From: Gnetum montanum
Lineage: Eukaryota; Streptophyta; Gnetopsida; Gnetales; Gnetaceae
NCBI GenBank assembly: GCA_015680685.1
Contig: MNCI01000281.1
Location: 71,761 to 135,760 of the forward strand
Direction: 5' to 3'
DNA length: 64,000 bases
The notes under the pieces were generated by a model, which saw only the letters and a list, made by a program, of their open reading frames with translations, was not told where the DNA came from and made no database searches. The number at the start of each line of letters is the position of its first letter. The stretch's first letter is position 1. The position numbers and the translations under genes are program-made. This document shows, piece after piece, positions 47,591 through 58,697 of the stretch.

Positions 47591-48130
47591 TGACTGCATG
47601 CTTGAATGGATATCTGCTTAGCAGACCATAACTGTTGCACACAGTTGCACCCTGAGTCACTGTATGCGATGCATGGAACACGCTTCTTCTTGATCTTCCC
47701 GAAAGGATTTTCCTTTGAAATTTCTAAGGACATATCTCAAAGTCCTAGTCGTGCATCCACTGTGCTTAGCCAGGCTCTTTCCATGATGATTGGAAAGTTC
47801 CCCTTACAGTTCTCTATGAGGATGACCAAGAAATTAGCAAGATAGGACCACCCACAAACAATGGTCACAATGTCCTCCACCAAACCCAAGGGAATGGTGA
47901 TGGAATGGTTTGCTAACTTGAGCTCGATGTTGCTCTTCTATAGTGGGGGCAAGTTCCAGTTCTTCTACATGTCATGAGAGATCAAATTGACCCCTGACCC
48001 TGAGTCCAGAAGAGCTTTGCATGACTTGTTCCCTACCACCTGAAGATAGATGAGGAGGCTTCCCGGATTTGTCAATTTCTAAGGAAGATGACTTGCTTTG
48101 ATCTAGTCGGTCATGGCATGTGTGAGCATG
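47591..48130 (-). pseudogene. PR: R6 retropepsin-like protease
   Basis: LLDSGSGVNLISHDM gives an intact Asp-Ser-Gly (47998-48006). Then LANHSITIPLGLVEDIVTIV, CGWSYLANFLVI, FPIIMERAWLSTVDARL. Stops interrupt it after HDM and elsewhere. It follows gag with no clear boundary and would mature Gag-Pol. Confidence 0.85.
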
Positions 48131-50590
48131 ACCATCTGAACGTTGGAGTGCGATTGGATGAAGGGTTGCTCAAGCAGTATGATGATGGAGGTAGTGGTAG
48201 GTTTGGAGGCACTGGCCACAGGCATAGGTGAGGGTGTGTTCAGATTACTAGGCTAGAAGAAAGGATGTTTTCATGGCTTGGATTTTGATCCACCCGACCA
48301 AGGTGTCGGTTGTAAGTTAACAGCCCTTGTAGCGTTTCATTGCTATGTCTGTGGCAGTATTTCTCCTTGCATGAATGGAATAGATGGCAAATGAGCTAGA
48401 TGTTGTGGAGGAGTGGTAGGAGAAGGTGATGGAGGGTAGAAGAGATGTGGATTTGCCCCCTGGGTGATGGAGATGGATGTCAAAAATATTTAGGGGGGTG
48501 GTAATAACTAGGAAAGGTCGCATGACTGGAAGAGTCTCTTAGAGAGACCGGTTACTAAACATAGTACCCATAAGGATCTAATTGTTTGTAAGGGTACTGC
48601 TGCCTTGGAGGTGGCATCCCATAAGCTTGTGGTTGCTTCCACTGTTGGAAGTATTCATACGGTTGCGGGGGTATTCCACTTGGATAATATCCTTGCTGCT
48701 ATTGGTGGAACTGCCTTGTGGATAAGGCAACCTTCGGGGTGTTTGCTGTTGTGCCAAACGAGGGTTCAAGGCGTACACCCCAGACTCTTGAAGATGTGAC
48801 ACCACAGGACAACATCCCTTAGGATGTTCATATTGGGATATGCCACATTCATCATCCTTCTTAGTGTCATAGTCTGCAACCTGCTCTGCTACAGAAACTT
48901 TGCCCTTACCCTTATGTTGGGCATGTTTAGCTCCCTTCTTCTTACGTCGATCACGGTCGTTACCTTGTTCTCTGGACTCTTCTACAATTTTCAGTACACT
49001 ATGGAATTTCTTATCCAAAGAGTCCCACATCTTATCCACCTTTGCTAATATCTTAGATTCAAACTTTTGTAATGGCAAAGTCTTTCGATTCACTGCTACT
49101 TCTAGTGGTGATTCATCCTCCTCATCACAAAATCAGACCTCCCTTTTTCTAAGGGAAGGATCCTAGTTGAATTCTTCTCCACTCTCCTTTTTCCTAAGTT
49201 CTCCTTCCTCCTTGGCCACCTATTCAATGAGGCACTACAACTGATGGGCCCTTAGTTCTGACAGTCGTCCCCTAGCGTACATGCCAAGGGTCTTTCGCAT
49301 TTCAAAATAAGGCTCATCAATGATGTGGTGAAGCTGTGCCCATTGAGAGTAACCATGACCAAGGCACCGATGCAACAATGAGTAGTACCTGCTCATGGCG
49401 GCATCCAAGGGTTCATGATTCCCTTGTTTCCAACCTTGGATCTGTTGTCTCAGATTCGCCACTCTAAAGTACATTTGATACTTGTCATTGAAGATTTCAA
49501 GCATCATACTCCATCATTTGATTGATTCCAGCTCCAAGGACCAGTACCAACTTTCAGCTTCTTTGATGAGTGTGCGAGGGAATAGCTTCAGTCTTTGCCA
49601 ATCATTGTCAATGTTTTGCAGGGTGTAGGCGTCATGAAATGCTTGTAGGTGGGTCTGCGGATCATAGTTATATCCCCCTTCAAATTTGGGGATGTTGTTC
49701 ATATCAACGCGCTTGATCTGGCTATCCTTTATGTGTCTACTGGGAATTTGAACTACCTCTACAATCTGGAGCATGCTCCGAGTAGCTAACAATGGTTCAT
49801 CTAAATCATAGTCCTATTGGGGACCATGATTTCTATGACGATTTTGGCTACCCCTCCTTTCATGTCGGTGAGCGCCGCGCAATTGGTCACGTGCTTCCTC
49901 ACGTTGCCCCTTCTGAACTTGTTTACCACTATCCTTTTGCTCCTTCCTTCCCTTGTTACACTCAAAGCTTGAGCTAGATGAAGGCGTAGGAGAGTGAGAG
50001 GACGGAGAAGAAGGAGAGGCATCGTCATCGCTCCGGTGTCGATCTCCCCCTCTACCTTAATGGTGGCCTCGATCATCTAGCCCAGCCTTACTACGTGACC
50101 CTCCATCCCCTTAAGGATCATGGTCACTTAAAGGTTTGTTTTGAATGATTGACTAGAGGATCTGCTGCCCCAAGGAAATTTTGGTTGAATGGGTATCATG
50201 AAAGACGAGATCCCCATCATCTTGCAGCCCTTATGAAAATAAGGGATTACTGAATTGTTTCTTCTTCTGCTATTCATATCTATCCGCCTACTACTGGTCT
50301 CTTACTCATTAAGCCGAAGTGGGACGATAGTCCCGGTAGTCATGGTCCTCCATGACATACTCCACCACCCAGTCCTAGATGCCCAATCTGCCCAGATTGT
50401 GATATAGCATTGCAGGAGCTAATCAGTTGGGTGGTAGCACGATGCTATCCTCCATGTCCCACCATCGCAGATGCTCATCCTGATGTAGGATGAATGTGAA
50501 ATTAGGGACATATTCATCGGGATGTTTGTACACCACCTGACATTCTTATGGAACTAGTGGTTCGAATACCTCTCTCCTATGAGAAGACAT
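48131..50590 (-). pseudogene. gag: R6 gag, broken
   Basis: Virus-like-particle protein. ATG at 50590 opens MSSHRREVFEPLVP, then FTFILHQDEHLRWWDME and IVLPPN. A Ser-rich and Arg/His-rich linker follows (50040-49830). Capsid core (49792-49235): IPKFEGGYNYDPQTHLQAF, WQRLKLFPRTLI, SWYWSL, a stop, MMLEIFNDKYQ, GNHEPLDAAMSRYYSLLHRC, LGMYARGRLSELRAHQ. Basic region (KKKGAKHAQHKGKGK) and the knuckle-like CGISQYEHPKGCC lie in the open frame 49093-48578. The order and motifs match Athila-class plant gag. Stops include TAG in place of Gln. Confidence 0.88.
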
Positions 50591-50737
50591 GTTGGACGTT
50601 AGATGGTCCATGTAATCGGTGTACCTTACTATTTACTTAAATTTTCCTAGCATGCGTAAATGTTTCTATCCTGGGTTCATTCCAATGACTTGAATGATAA
50701 TTTCACCAAGGTTAGATGATGCATGTAAGACTAATAG

Positions 50738-50756
50738 TCCTTGGCAACGACACCAA
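50738..50756 (-). other. R6 primer-binding site
   Basis: In element sense TTGGTGTCGTTGCCAAGGA directly after the LTR. This is TGGCGCCGTTGCCGGGGA, the plant tRNA-Asp-type PBS, with C-to-T and G-to-A changes. Confidence 0.8.
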
Positions 50757-51666
50757 TGATGAGTGGCTAGGTACCCCTACGGCCAACCATACGAATCACG
50801 AATGTTCACACACAACTTGGTCAAAATCCGCAGACTGTAAGCACTTAACATACACCAGACTCTAACTGGGGAAACCTTGGGTTAGAACGGTCATTGTCAT
50901 CCTAATCTCACTTGTAAGGTTTTGTTTATGATGGTTAAGTGAGACTAAGGCTAATGATTTTTATAGCTTTTTAATTATCTTTTGGGGCAGCTAAATATTA
51001 TGGAAAGTAAGGCTAGAACATTAATTAATCTAAAATTATCTTAATCTAAATATTTAACTATTCTTAACATAAGTATCTGGTCCCATCTTTTGAGCATGTT
51101 CTAAGCATCTCCTAACACTTCTGGGTTACTAGACGTTAAGCATCACTAGATTTACCAAGTGTTTAAGTTACATTCGAGATGGTCGTACTTATGGCCTTTA
51201 AGAACTATGAATGAATAATAGCAATTGAAATCATAATAATAAAAACTTAAGTAATTAACAAGTAACTCATAAAGCATAAACATCTTAAACTATTAAATGC
51301 ATAAAATAGCTAAGTCCAAATGCTACAAGGAATGCTTGAATAGTTCATCTTTATTCATGTCAATGGGCTTAGATACATCAACGCTTGAATAAAGAGCCGA
51401 TCACTTTTCTTACACCTGCTATGAGCACTTGGAAAATATTCTATCTCCTGCAGGAACAAACTACAAGAGATTCACTACAACTAACTAAAAAGGTGCCTAA
51501 ATGAGGCGGAAGGCCCTCTTATTTATAGGCCGAGATAGGCGGCTGCGTAAACAGGGCCACGTTGATGCAAGGAGGCTACGTCGACGGGCCTGCGTCGATG
51601 CGGCCGTGTATACGCGGCCCCGTATATGTGGCCCAATCGACACATTTAGATAATGACACTTCATCA
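50757..51666 (-). repeat. R6 5' LTR (910 bp)
   Basis: TGATGAG (50757) to TTCATCA (51666). Minus-strand TATAAATAA at 51519-51527, AATAAA at 51350-51355. U3 has ACGCGGCCCCGTATA-type palindromes (51530-51650). Confidence 0.93.
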
Positions 51667-51671
51667 ATAAG

Positions 51672-52559
51672 TATATGTCAAGATAATTATCTAACATGAT
51701 AAATTAGGAAAATTATACCATAATGATAGCTCAAGTGTAATTCAATGATGAGCTAACCACATGAGTTACTTAGCTCTCCTTATCACAATAATCAAATCAT
51801 AAAAAGTACCTCTTCTATAGTTAAATTTTAGAAAAGTCTACTGGTAAGACACTTGATTTAGAAGCTCTAGGTGATACGTTTAATTCCAATAGACAATGTT
51901 GACTTATTTATAGTTCTAATTAGACTATATATCTTGAGGTGTATCTATGTTTCACTTATTTTAGGGTTCCAATACCCCATGTTAACTTTATATACAATTC
52001 TAATTAAACTATATATCTTGAGGTGTACCTATGTTTCATTTATTTTATCGTTTCAATATCCTAAATTTCCAAAACCATTTTCACTTTTCTTCCTACCTTA
52101 CCTATTTTGTGCTATTGGTTTATTATTTTGTTCTAGCCTTTCAATAGATAATCAGCAAGTAAAATCATTGTTGTTGCTTACTAGTAATCTTCTTTAAATA
52201 CCATTAACCTTTATTAACTTTATGTTGGGTTGACTTTGACTTAGTTGAATATCATTCTATGAAATGGTATTATGCCTATCTACTCATTGAAGGACTCATT
52301 TTTATTCCTTCCTTCATGTACAAGGGATGGCTATCTAGTTGTCTCTATGAGGTAGATCTGTGCACTTGCAACTACACTAGCTGGCGAAGGTAGCTCTCAT
52401 TGTTCCTTTGGTGGTAGGTCTTGTTGCATTCTCTCAACAACTTCTTAGGCTATTTGGATGCCTTTATGGGGTAGATTTTTGTGCCTACTCTTGCACCACT
52501 AACATGGACGATTTCTACGATCTTTTGGTTATAGTTGCAGCATTTGCCTACCCTGGCAC
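51672..52559 (+). other. Interval with SINE copies, otherwise non-coding
   Basis: Apart from the SINE sequences at 51828-52060 nothing was recognised. Its right half may be the 5' UTR of the L1 that starts near 52560. Confidence 0.5.
51828..51975 (+). repeat. tRNA-derived SINE copy 5 (decayed)
   Basis: AGTCTACTGGTAAGACACTTG (A-box side, 51835), a decayed B box (TTTAATTCC near 51879) and the tail ATATATCTTGAGGTGTA...GGGTTCCAATACC. A second tail-only copy follows at 51985-52060. Confidence 0.65.
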
Positions 52560-53237
52560 TACAGTGGATCTGTCTCTTGTTTAGCAAAGTTGATGATTCA
52601 ACTGCAAGTCTTCACATTTGTTATTAGACACAAATAAAGCTCAAGGGGCCAAGGAAAGTAGTGTTTGGGTAGGCTTCATCATGGGAGATTTTCTCAATAC
52701 TTCCATTCCTCCTCAAAAGGAAAGTAACTCTAATCACTCTATTATTGGTTTTCTTCTTCCAAATGATATTTTTGATGTTGTTTCAAAAGATTTTGCTATG
52801 TATTTTATTTTTCTTCAAATTGTTGGTTTTCTACCCTATTCAAAAGGTATGATTATGCAAATTAAAGATATTCTTCAGTCCTAGGGTGTTCAAGTTTTTC
52901 ATGCTTAATATTATTCTTTTAACTTTATTCTTATGGAACTCTCTAATGCCTTTCAAGTTGATAAGGCTCTCTTCATTCAAATTTTTTTTAGCACATAATG
53001 CAACTCTTATAATGTGAGCTTGGAAATTTGATTTTAATGTTAATGATCCAACCTACAATACTATTCCTTACTATCTTAAGCTTTGAGATCTTAATTTTAA
53101 TGTTAATGTTCTATGAAGAGGAACATAGTAGGTACCTTAGGTCATATTATTTTAGATCATGGAATTGAGGTTAATGATAGTCAATTTTTCTACTACTATA
53201 TTGAACATGATATCTCATAAAAGAAGAACTTCTTAAT
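52560..53237 (+). pseudogene. L1 LINE ORF1, N-terminal part
   Basis: The frame from 52618 reads SSVWVGFIMGDFLNTS, then LLPNDIFDVVSKDFAMYFIF and MIMQIKDILQS, followed by FNFILMELSNAFQVDKALF and KFDFNVNDP, then IPYYLKL. The spacing of these hydrophobic and W/F-rich stretches fits the DUF4283-like RNA-binding domain of plant L1 ORF1 (similarity from memory). It is cut at 53237 by solo LTR R7; the next part of the same ORF appears at 54154. Several stops. Confidence 0.55.
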
Positions 53238-54153
53238 TGATGAATGGTTGGGTATACTAACACTCCACCATACAAGTCACAAGTGCATGCACATGACCTA
53301 ATCGTAATCCATGGATGGGCAATTTAAGTATGCTAGTGGTTGATAATTAGTTTGTGATTGTTATCTTCTCACATTGATTTAGTGAACTATGAGTGAATGG
53401 TTTAACTCTAAGTGAGGCATGTGATATATTAATGTTGTGGGATCTATTTACTCCTAAGTGCAAAAAAAATGAAAGTGAGAGTAAAATCTAAAACTAGGAA
53501 TATCATAAATATAAATCTATTCTATGCTATGGTGATGAGCAATCATTCCTAGCTTGCCGTACCCATCTTGGGCTTATGTAACTATTACTGGGTTACCAAG
53601 TGAATTCACTATTAAGTGAATCAAGTGAAACCACTACTAGGCTACCAAATGATTACACTTAACTCTTGAAACCAGTTGTACTCATTATGCCTTACTAATG
53701 AACATGAAAAAAGTAAAGTACATGAGAAGTGTAAAGAACTAAACTAAGGTAAACATATTAATGATGTGAAAATTAAACTAAGTAAAGAAAATGACAAAGT
53801 AGAAAATAAAGAACTAAGTGTAATGCTACAACGGTAGCAAATAATCTCGATCTTTATTTCCATTCATGAATTATTCCCAAGTACAATCCACTTGAATAAA
53901 GATGTCATACAACTATTCAACACCATACTACAAACATTTGCTCTATCATTAAGTGTAAACTATGAAAAAAAACTGCAAGAATTTTCCTAATGATAGAATG
54001 AAGGTTGTTCGTCTGATGCGACCATGTGTTGGTATTTATAGGGATGACCAAGATCCTCTACATTGCATCAATGATGATGTATGCAAGGATGCGATGTCGT
54101 AAATGTGATATCATAGATATGATATTGTAGCTCATTAAAAATAGGTTTTATCA
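53238..54153 (-). mobile_element. R7: solo LTR (916 bp)
   Basis: TGATGAA (53238) to GTTTTATCA (54153). It resembles the R2 LTR across its length, including the last 25 bases. TATAAATA on the minus strand at 54033-54040. There is no PBS on its left and no PPT on its right, so it is a solo LTR. Flanks (TTAAT and TAAAC) do not give a clear target duplication. Confidence 0.75.
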
Positions 54154-54290
54154 TAAACCTTTATAGTAGGAGGAAAAATATTTACTCAAAAATTTGATTA
54201 TTTTTATCTTCATAATTCCTATAGCTATTGTCATTGGGCTTAGCATCATATTTCTACATGTCCCTTCTTAGCCAAGAAAAAATAATTAGT
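54154..54290 (+). pseudogene. L1 LINE ORF1 middle part with zinc-knuckle remnant
   Basis: KPL, IVGGKIFTQ and then FDYFYLHNSYSYCHWA, a stop, HHISTCP. The C-x2-(C)-x-H-x4-C pattern resembles the CCHC knuckle after DUF4283 in plant L1 ORF1 (one Cys lost). R8 inserted directly after it. Confidence 0.5.
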
Positions 54291-54919
54291 TGATGAGTTA
54301 TCATTTTGTTGGCCACGATATTGTAGTCGTGGTATCACATACATGATATCGCAGCCTAGACGTGATATCATAGCCTATCTCCTCATCTATAAATAAGAGG
54401 TAGATAGATCTAGTAGGCATTTTTTAGAGTTTTTAAGTGTTTAAGTTTTTAGTAGTTCTTCTTCTCAACCCTTTTCTCCCAGTGTATGCTCGCAGTGTGG
54501 TGATTGTAATTGTACGACATCCTTATTCGATTGTGATGTACTTGGACACGCACATGACCGGTAATAAAGATCGAGATTACTNTCCAAGATGTGTATGGAT
54601 GATTAAGGAACAGATGCTCATCACACTTAGGCTAGTTTATATTCTCTCTTACCCTCTCTCTCTTTTTCCTTCCTAGTTTAGTTAATATTATTTACCATCA
54701 TACCCAAGAGTAGCATAGTGTAGGAACACATCATACACCTCACTCTGGACTAAACCATATGTGACAAAGCTAATACTAGTCCAGGTGGGAAGTCAATGAA
54801 CTGTGACCTAAAAGTAACTATCTAGAGACCACAACTAGTCCATCTGCGAAGTTCGACCAGATCGTGCATGAACGCTTGTATTCGTATGGTTGAGTGTAGG
54901 GCTACCTCGCCACTCATCA
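54291..54919 (+). repeat. R8 5' LTR (629 bp, with N at 54582)
   Basis: TGATGAG to CTCATCA. TATAAATA at 54388-54395, AATAAA at 54563-54568. It lacks about 190 bp present in the 3' LTR (about 61938-62127), exactly at the N, so the loss may be an assembly collapse. Confidence 0.9.
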
Positions 54920-54937
54920 TTGGCGATGTTGCTAGGG
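54920..54937 (+). other. R8 primer-binding site
   Basis: TTGGCGATGTTGCTAGGG follows the LTR; a decayed tRNA-Asp-type PBS, the clearest CpG-containing version here. Confidence 0.8.
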
Positions 54938-55060
54938 ACGATGCTAGTTATCTAGATTAGTTATATCATACAAGGTCATTGTATTAGAATTAACGATATA
55001 TCTTTTATGAAGAAATAATTATAAAAAGTCACATATAAACTCACACACAATTGCTCAACC

Positions 55061-57016
55061 ATGCCTCTCCTACAAGACTACGATAATGCCACATCTAGTG
55101 AGGCAATTCATTGGAGAACCAACGAATTATATGATAATGAAGGTTGGAGTACGCAATTTGAGGTAGGGGTTTCTTATAAACATAAATGAAGGCAACATTG
55201 TCCCAACGCATGAAAGCATAACTTACTAGATGACGATGAACCCCTATTGGCCACTACAAGCCTAATGCAAATACAAGAGGCTTTTCAAATCTCACGTAGG
55301 TATCGTAAAGAGAGAAGCCTACCCAAGCTCGATTTAAACTTCTTTCTCAATTTCTCAGGAGGCTATGAATTACATCCACAATAATATTTACAAGCCTTCT
55401 ATGATGCCTGTGCATGGAACAACATTGATAATGGTTGGCAAAAACTAAAGCTCTTTCCTATGACACTCATTGGCCAAGCAAAAGTATGGTATAGATCGTT
55501 AAAACCAAATTCAATACGACGTTGGCCAACAATGGTAGAACTCTTTAACGAAAGATATCAAAACTACGCAAGAGTGTCGGCCTTGAGGAAACAAATCCAA
55601 GAGTGGAAACAAGCATAACATGAACCCTTGGACATGGCCTTAGAAAGATATTATGCACTGTTAAATAACTGTCTAGGCCATGAGTTCTCTGAGGAAAGGC
55701 TAATGCACCATATCATTGATGGACTTTGTGATAAAACAAGAGAAACCCTAGGGATGTATGCCCAAGGTCAACTATACGAACTACGAACCCATCAATTCCA
55801 AGAGCTTATTAAGCGGGTAGCAAAAGAGGAAGGAGAAATGGCTAGATGGGAGAGTGTTGAAAAACGTCAACAGGATCAAAGTCTCAACTTAACAGAGGTC
55901 CATAATCATCAAAAGGACAATTCAACCTATCTCAAGGAGGAAAAACCATCTTTGCTAGTACAACAATCATTAGAGGAAGTTGAGGCAAAGATTAATAAGC
56001 TGTTGGAATGGACACATAAAAAGTGTGGAGAATATATCGATATTATTAGAGATAGAGCTTTGACAACCTGAAAAGTAGGAAAAAGTATCATTAGACAATT
56101 GGAAAGAAGGGATGAGGAAGATAAGAGCTCAACTACCAATTATACGTATGAATGCAACATTTTCTTGTATGATCACCCCAAGGGCCAATGCCCAATCTTG
56201 TTACATTTATATGAGAATAGGGAAAGCACGTTACACCCAAAGTTCGTACAGAGATACTGTGTTCAATCATAGTGGCAAAAACCCTAGTCGTGAGGGAAAC
56301 CATCCCTAAATTGGAGACACCCTTTGGATCATCCGAATCTAAATGCTTATTTAGTTCAACATCCTATTTTCCTAACTGGATCAACATACTCTATCTCGCT
56401 GCATTACCATTCTCCTCAATACTACCAGCCCATGTCCTCAACACAACCACCACCTTGTGTACCTTACACTTCTCCAAAATTTCAACATTCTCATCCTTTC
56501 CCTCCTTCTACATCGCCACCAACTGTTCTTGAAGTGTTTTCACTACAGCAACAACCCACGAATGTTACTTGTGCTACTATTGCTAATAGCAGTGAGAAAC
56601 CTCAGCAACATTGAAGGTGTCCCTTCTTTAGACATGACCATAGGAAGGGACAACATAGTTTAAAGGCCACTACATTCTCCAACTTAGCACAAGTCCAACA
56701 CTATGGTGCATCCTTCTCTCCGAACCCAATGCCTCGTGTCACCTCATCAGGGCCACCAATTAACACTGCAACAACCATACGGCCCAATGAATATAGCCAT
56801 GGAAGATGACATCCCGATCCTTGCATGCCATCTTACGGTCTTAAGTATCATAGTGGGTCAACTCTTTACTAGAGAACCACATCTTATAAATTGCCCCACT
56901 ACGCTTAGTATAATCAAGTGTGTGAACCCCAACGGGGTAAGTATGACCAAGTTTCAATATTTCCAACGTGCAGGAATCCTCATCTTTCATTTATTTGTCC
57001 TTGCCATGCTTAACTG
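55061..57016 (+). pseudogene. gag: R8 gag, broken
   Basis: ATG (55061) opens MPLLQDYDNATSSEAIHWRT, which matches R3. Capsid core (55330-55850): NFSGGYELHPQ, QAFYDACAWNNIDNGWQKLK, WYRSL, IRRWPTMVELFNERYQ, then a stop and HEPLDMALERYYALLNNC, LGHEF, HIIDGLCDKTRETLGMYAQG. The open frame 55628-56071 ends in a Glu/Lys-rich stretch. The knuckle CNIFLYDHPKGQC (near 56150) has Phe where R3 has Cys. The tail is Pro/Gln/His-rich with RCPFFRHDH (about 56614-56640). Then motif 1 follows, with no protease. Confidence 0.85.
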
Positions 57017-57030
57017 TTTAGTTATGGGGA
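57017..57030 (+). other. R8 PPT-like motif 1 (decayed)
   Basis: TTTAGTTATGGGGA, followed by a T-rich tract (57065-57170), as in R1 and R6. Confidence 0.5.
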
Positions 57031-58394
57031 ATATTCCCCATTCTAATAACAAGTAGGATTAATAAATACTTTTCATTTTCTTTAATTTTACAACTTTTGT
57101 TTTCCAATTTTTCATTTTTCAATTTCTTGTTTTATCTTTTTGTCTTTTTGTCTTTTTATCTTTTCATATAAGTAATCTCATCTATGAATAAAACACTCAT
57201 GTGGCTCGTTGGTTGAGGTGTGTTCTATGTTATCAANATCTGTGAGAGTTATCATGCAACGTGGTTGCACTAAGATCCTTGTAGATCTAACACAAAATGG
57301 GACTAAGAGTAATCAAAAGGCACTCAAGAATCCAATGTTGTTCTAAGGCGTTCCACTGGAAAGACATGCACACATACCTAATGGTTGGCGACTTCTTTGG
57401 ATTTAGCAATAATAAAAAAAAACAAAACAACCAACACAGAAAGTGCCACAAAGAAAAAAAATCACTCCTCCCTTGAACAAAATGCCAAGTGATCGTACGC
57501 CTTGTTGTTATGGTACTCTCATAGTCACTCATCATGGGGATGAAATAATATGGTGTCACTGATTAGAGGAATGGACTTGGTCTTGATCTTGGAATGATGA
57601 GTTAATGACACATTAATCATGCTTTACATGCAGGATTCATTGTGCCCTGGGTCAGTTACCTCATGTCCCAATCTCTACAATCCCTTCTATACCTCATCTC
57701 ATCTCGTTGTTCATGTAATAGTAACTTGTGGCTTGTGTAGCATAGAATTTTAACCTCATTCCAGTGATACTTACATGTGTGTGTTTAGTGGAACCAGTGT
57801 GGATTACATTTAACCCTTCGAGTGCCCACGGACACTTTTAAGTGTGGTTACGTAAGGGCATTATAGGTTGGAACCTGCTTTGGGGAGGACCCACTTGCAT
57901 AATTTTTGTAATTTGCACTCATTATGCATCTTCCACACACACCATCTATTACCCTCAACATATTTTCAGCAATATTCTTTCCCTTCTTACTATCCCTCTG
58001 AATTCCAATGTTCCTACAAACCATCACATGGCCTCTTTCTCTCCCTTACTACCCAAGGCCTTGATTGATCAATTCCACCCACACATAATTATTTGTGCCT
58101 CTACAACTAGTTAAATTACCCTGGAATCCTTTAACACTTGTCTACATGTCCTTAGTTCCATCATTCATTTTAGAAAAAATATCTTCAGAATTCGGTATAT
58201 CATGTCACAAAAACCTATATATATGTGACCCCTTCGTACCACTTTCCATCATTTTCAACTATTCACATGGGGGAATTTTTCACATTTCTCTCTACGACTT
58301 GCGATTGCACGTCCCTTGCTTTCATACCTATATCTCGCTCGCTGGTCCTCTGATTTTCATTCTGTTTGAATCTACTTGAACGCAGAGCATTCAG
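57031..58394 (+). other. R8 spacer with conserved non-coding block
   Basis: Collinear with the R3 spacer. The block CCTGCTTTGGGGAGGACCC (57874-57892) lies 522 bp before motif 2. The N at 57237 may hide missing sequence. No gene recognised. Confidence 0.6.
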
Positions 58395-58408
58395 CTTAGT
58401 CATGGGGG
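58395..58408 (+). other. R8 internal PPT-like motif 2
   Basis: CTTAGTCATGGGGG, 290 bp upstream of the aORF ATG. Confidence 0.7.
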
Positions 58409-58697
58409 AAGGGCACATGCCGAATAGTGCATAACTTTTTTGGAATTTGTCATCACCTGAAGGAAATTATCAAGGTTAATTCATTATAACATTAAGGATA
58501 AATGTGCCAAAAATAATTTCATCCCCTTAGTTATACTGGGAAACTAGAATTGGAGACCACCTAAGTAAAAAGGACTCACTATTATAATCTTTTGGGAAAC
58601 ATCACACGGAGATAAAATAAATTCATTAAGGTAAGAAGTAAGGTATAAATTAACTTTGGAAACAACCTTACTAATGATTAGCCCCGTGTGATTGCAG

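Larger units (their letters stand above)
38467..51666 (-). mobile_element. R6: structurally complete Ty3/gypsy (Athila/Tat-like) element, 13.2 kb
   Basis: Minus strand: 5' LTR 50757-51666, PBS, gag, protease, RT, RNase H, integrase, motif 1, spacer, motif 2, aORF, PPT, 3' LTR 38467-39381. Target duplication ATAAG is exact (38462-38466 and 51667-51671). All coding parts have stops. In the first 130 bp the two LTRs differ at about 16 places, mostly CpG/TpG, while later parts are nearly identical. It is the reference for the other copies. Confidence 0.95.
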
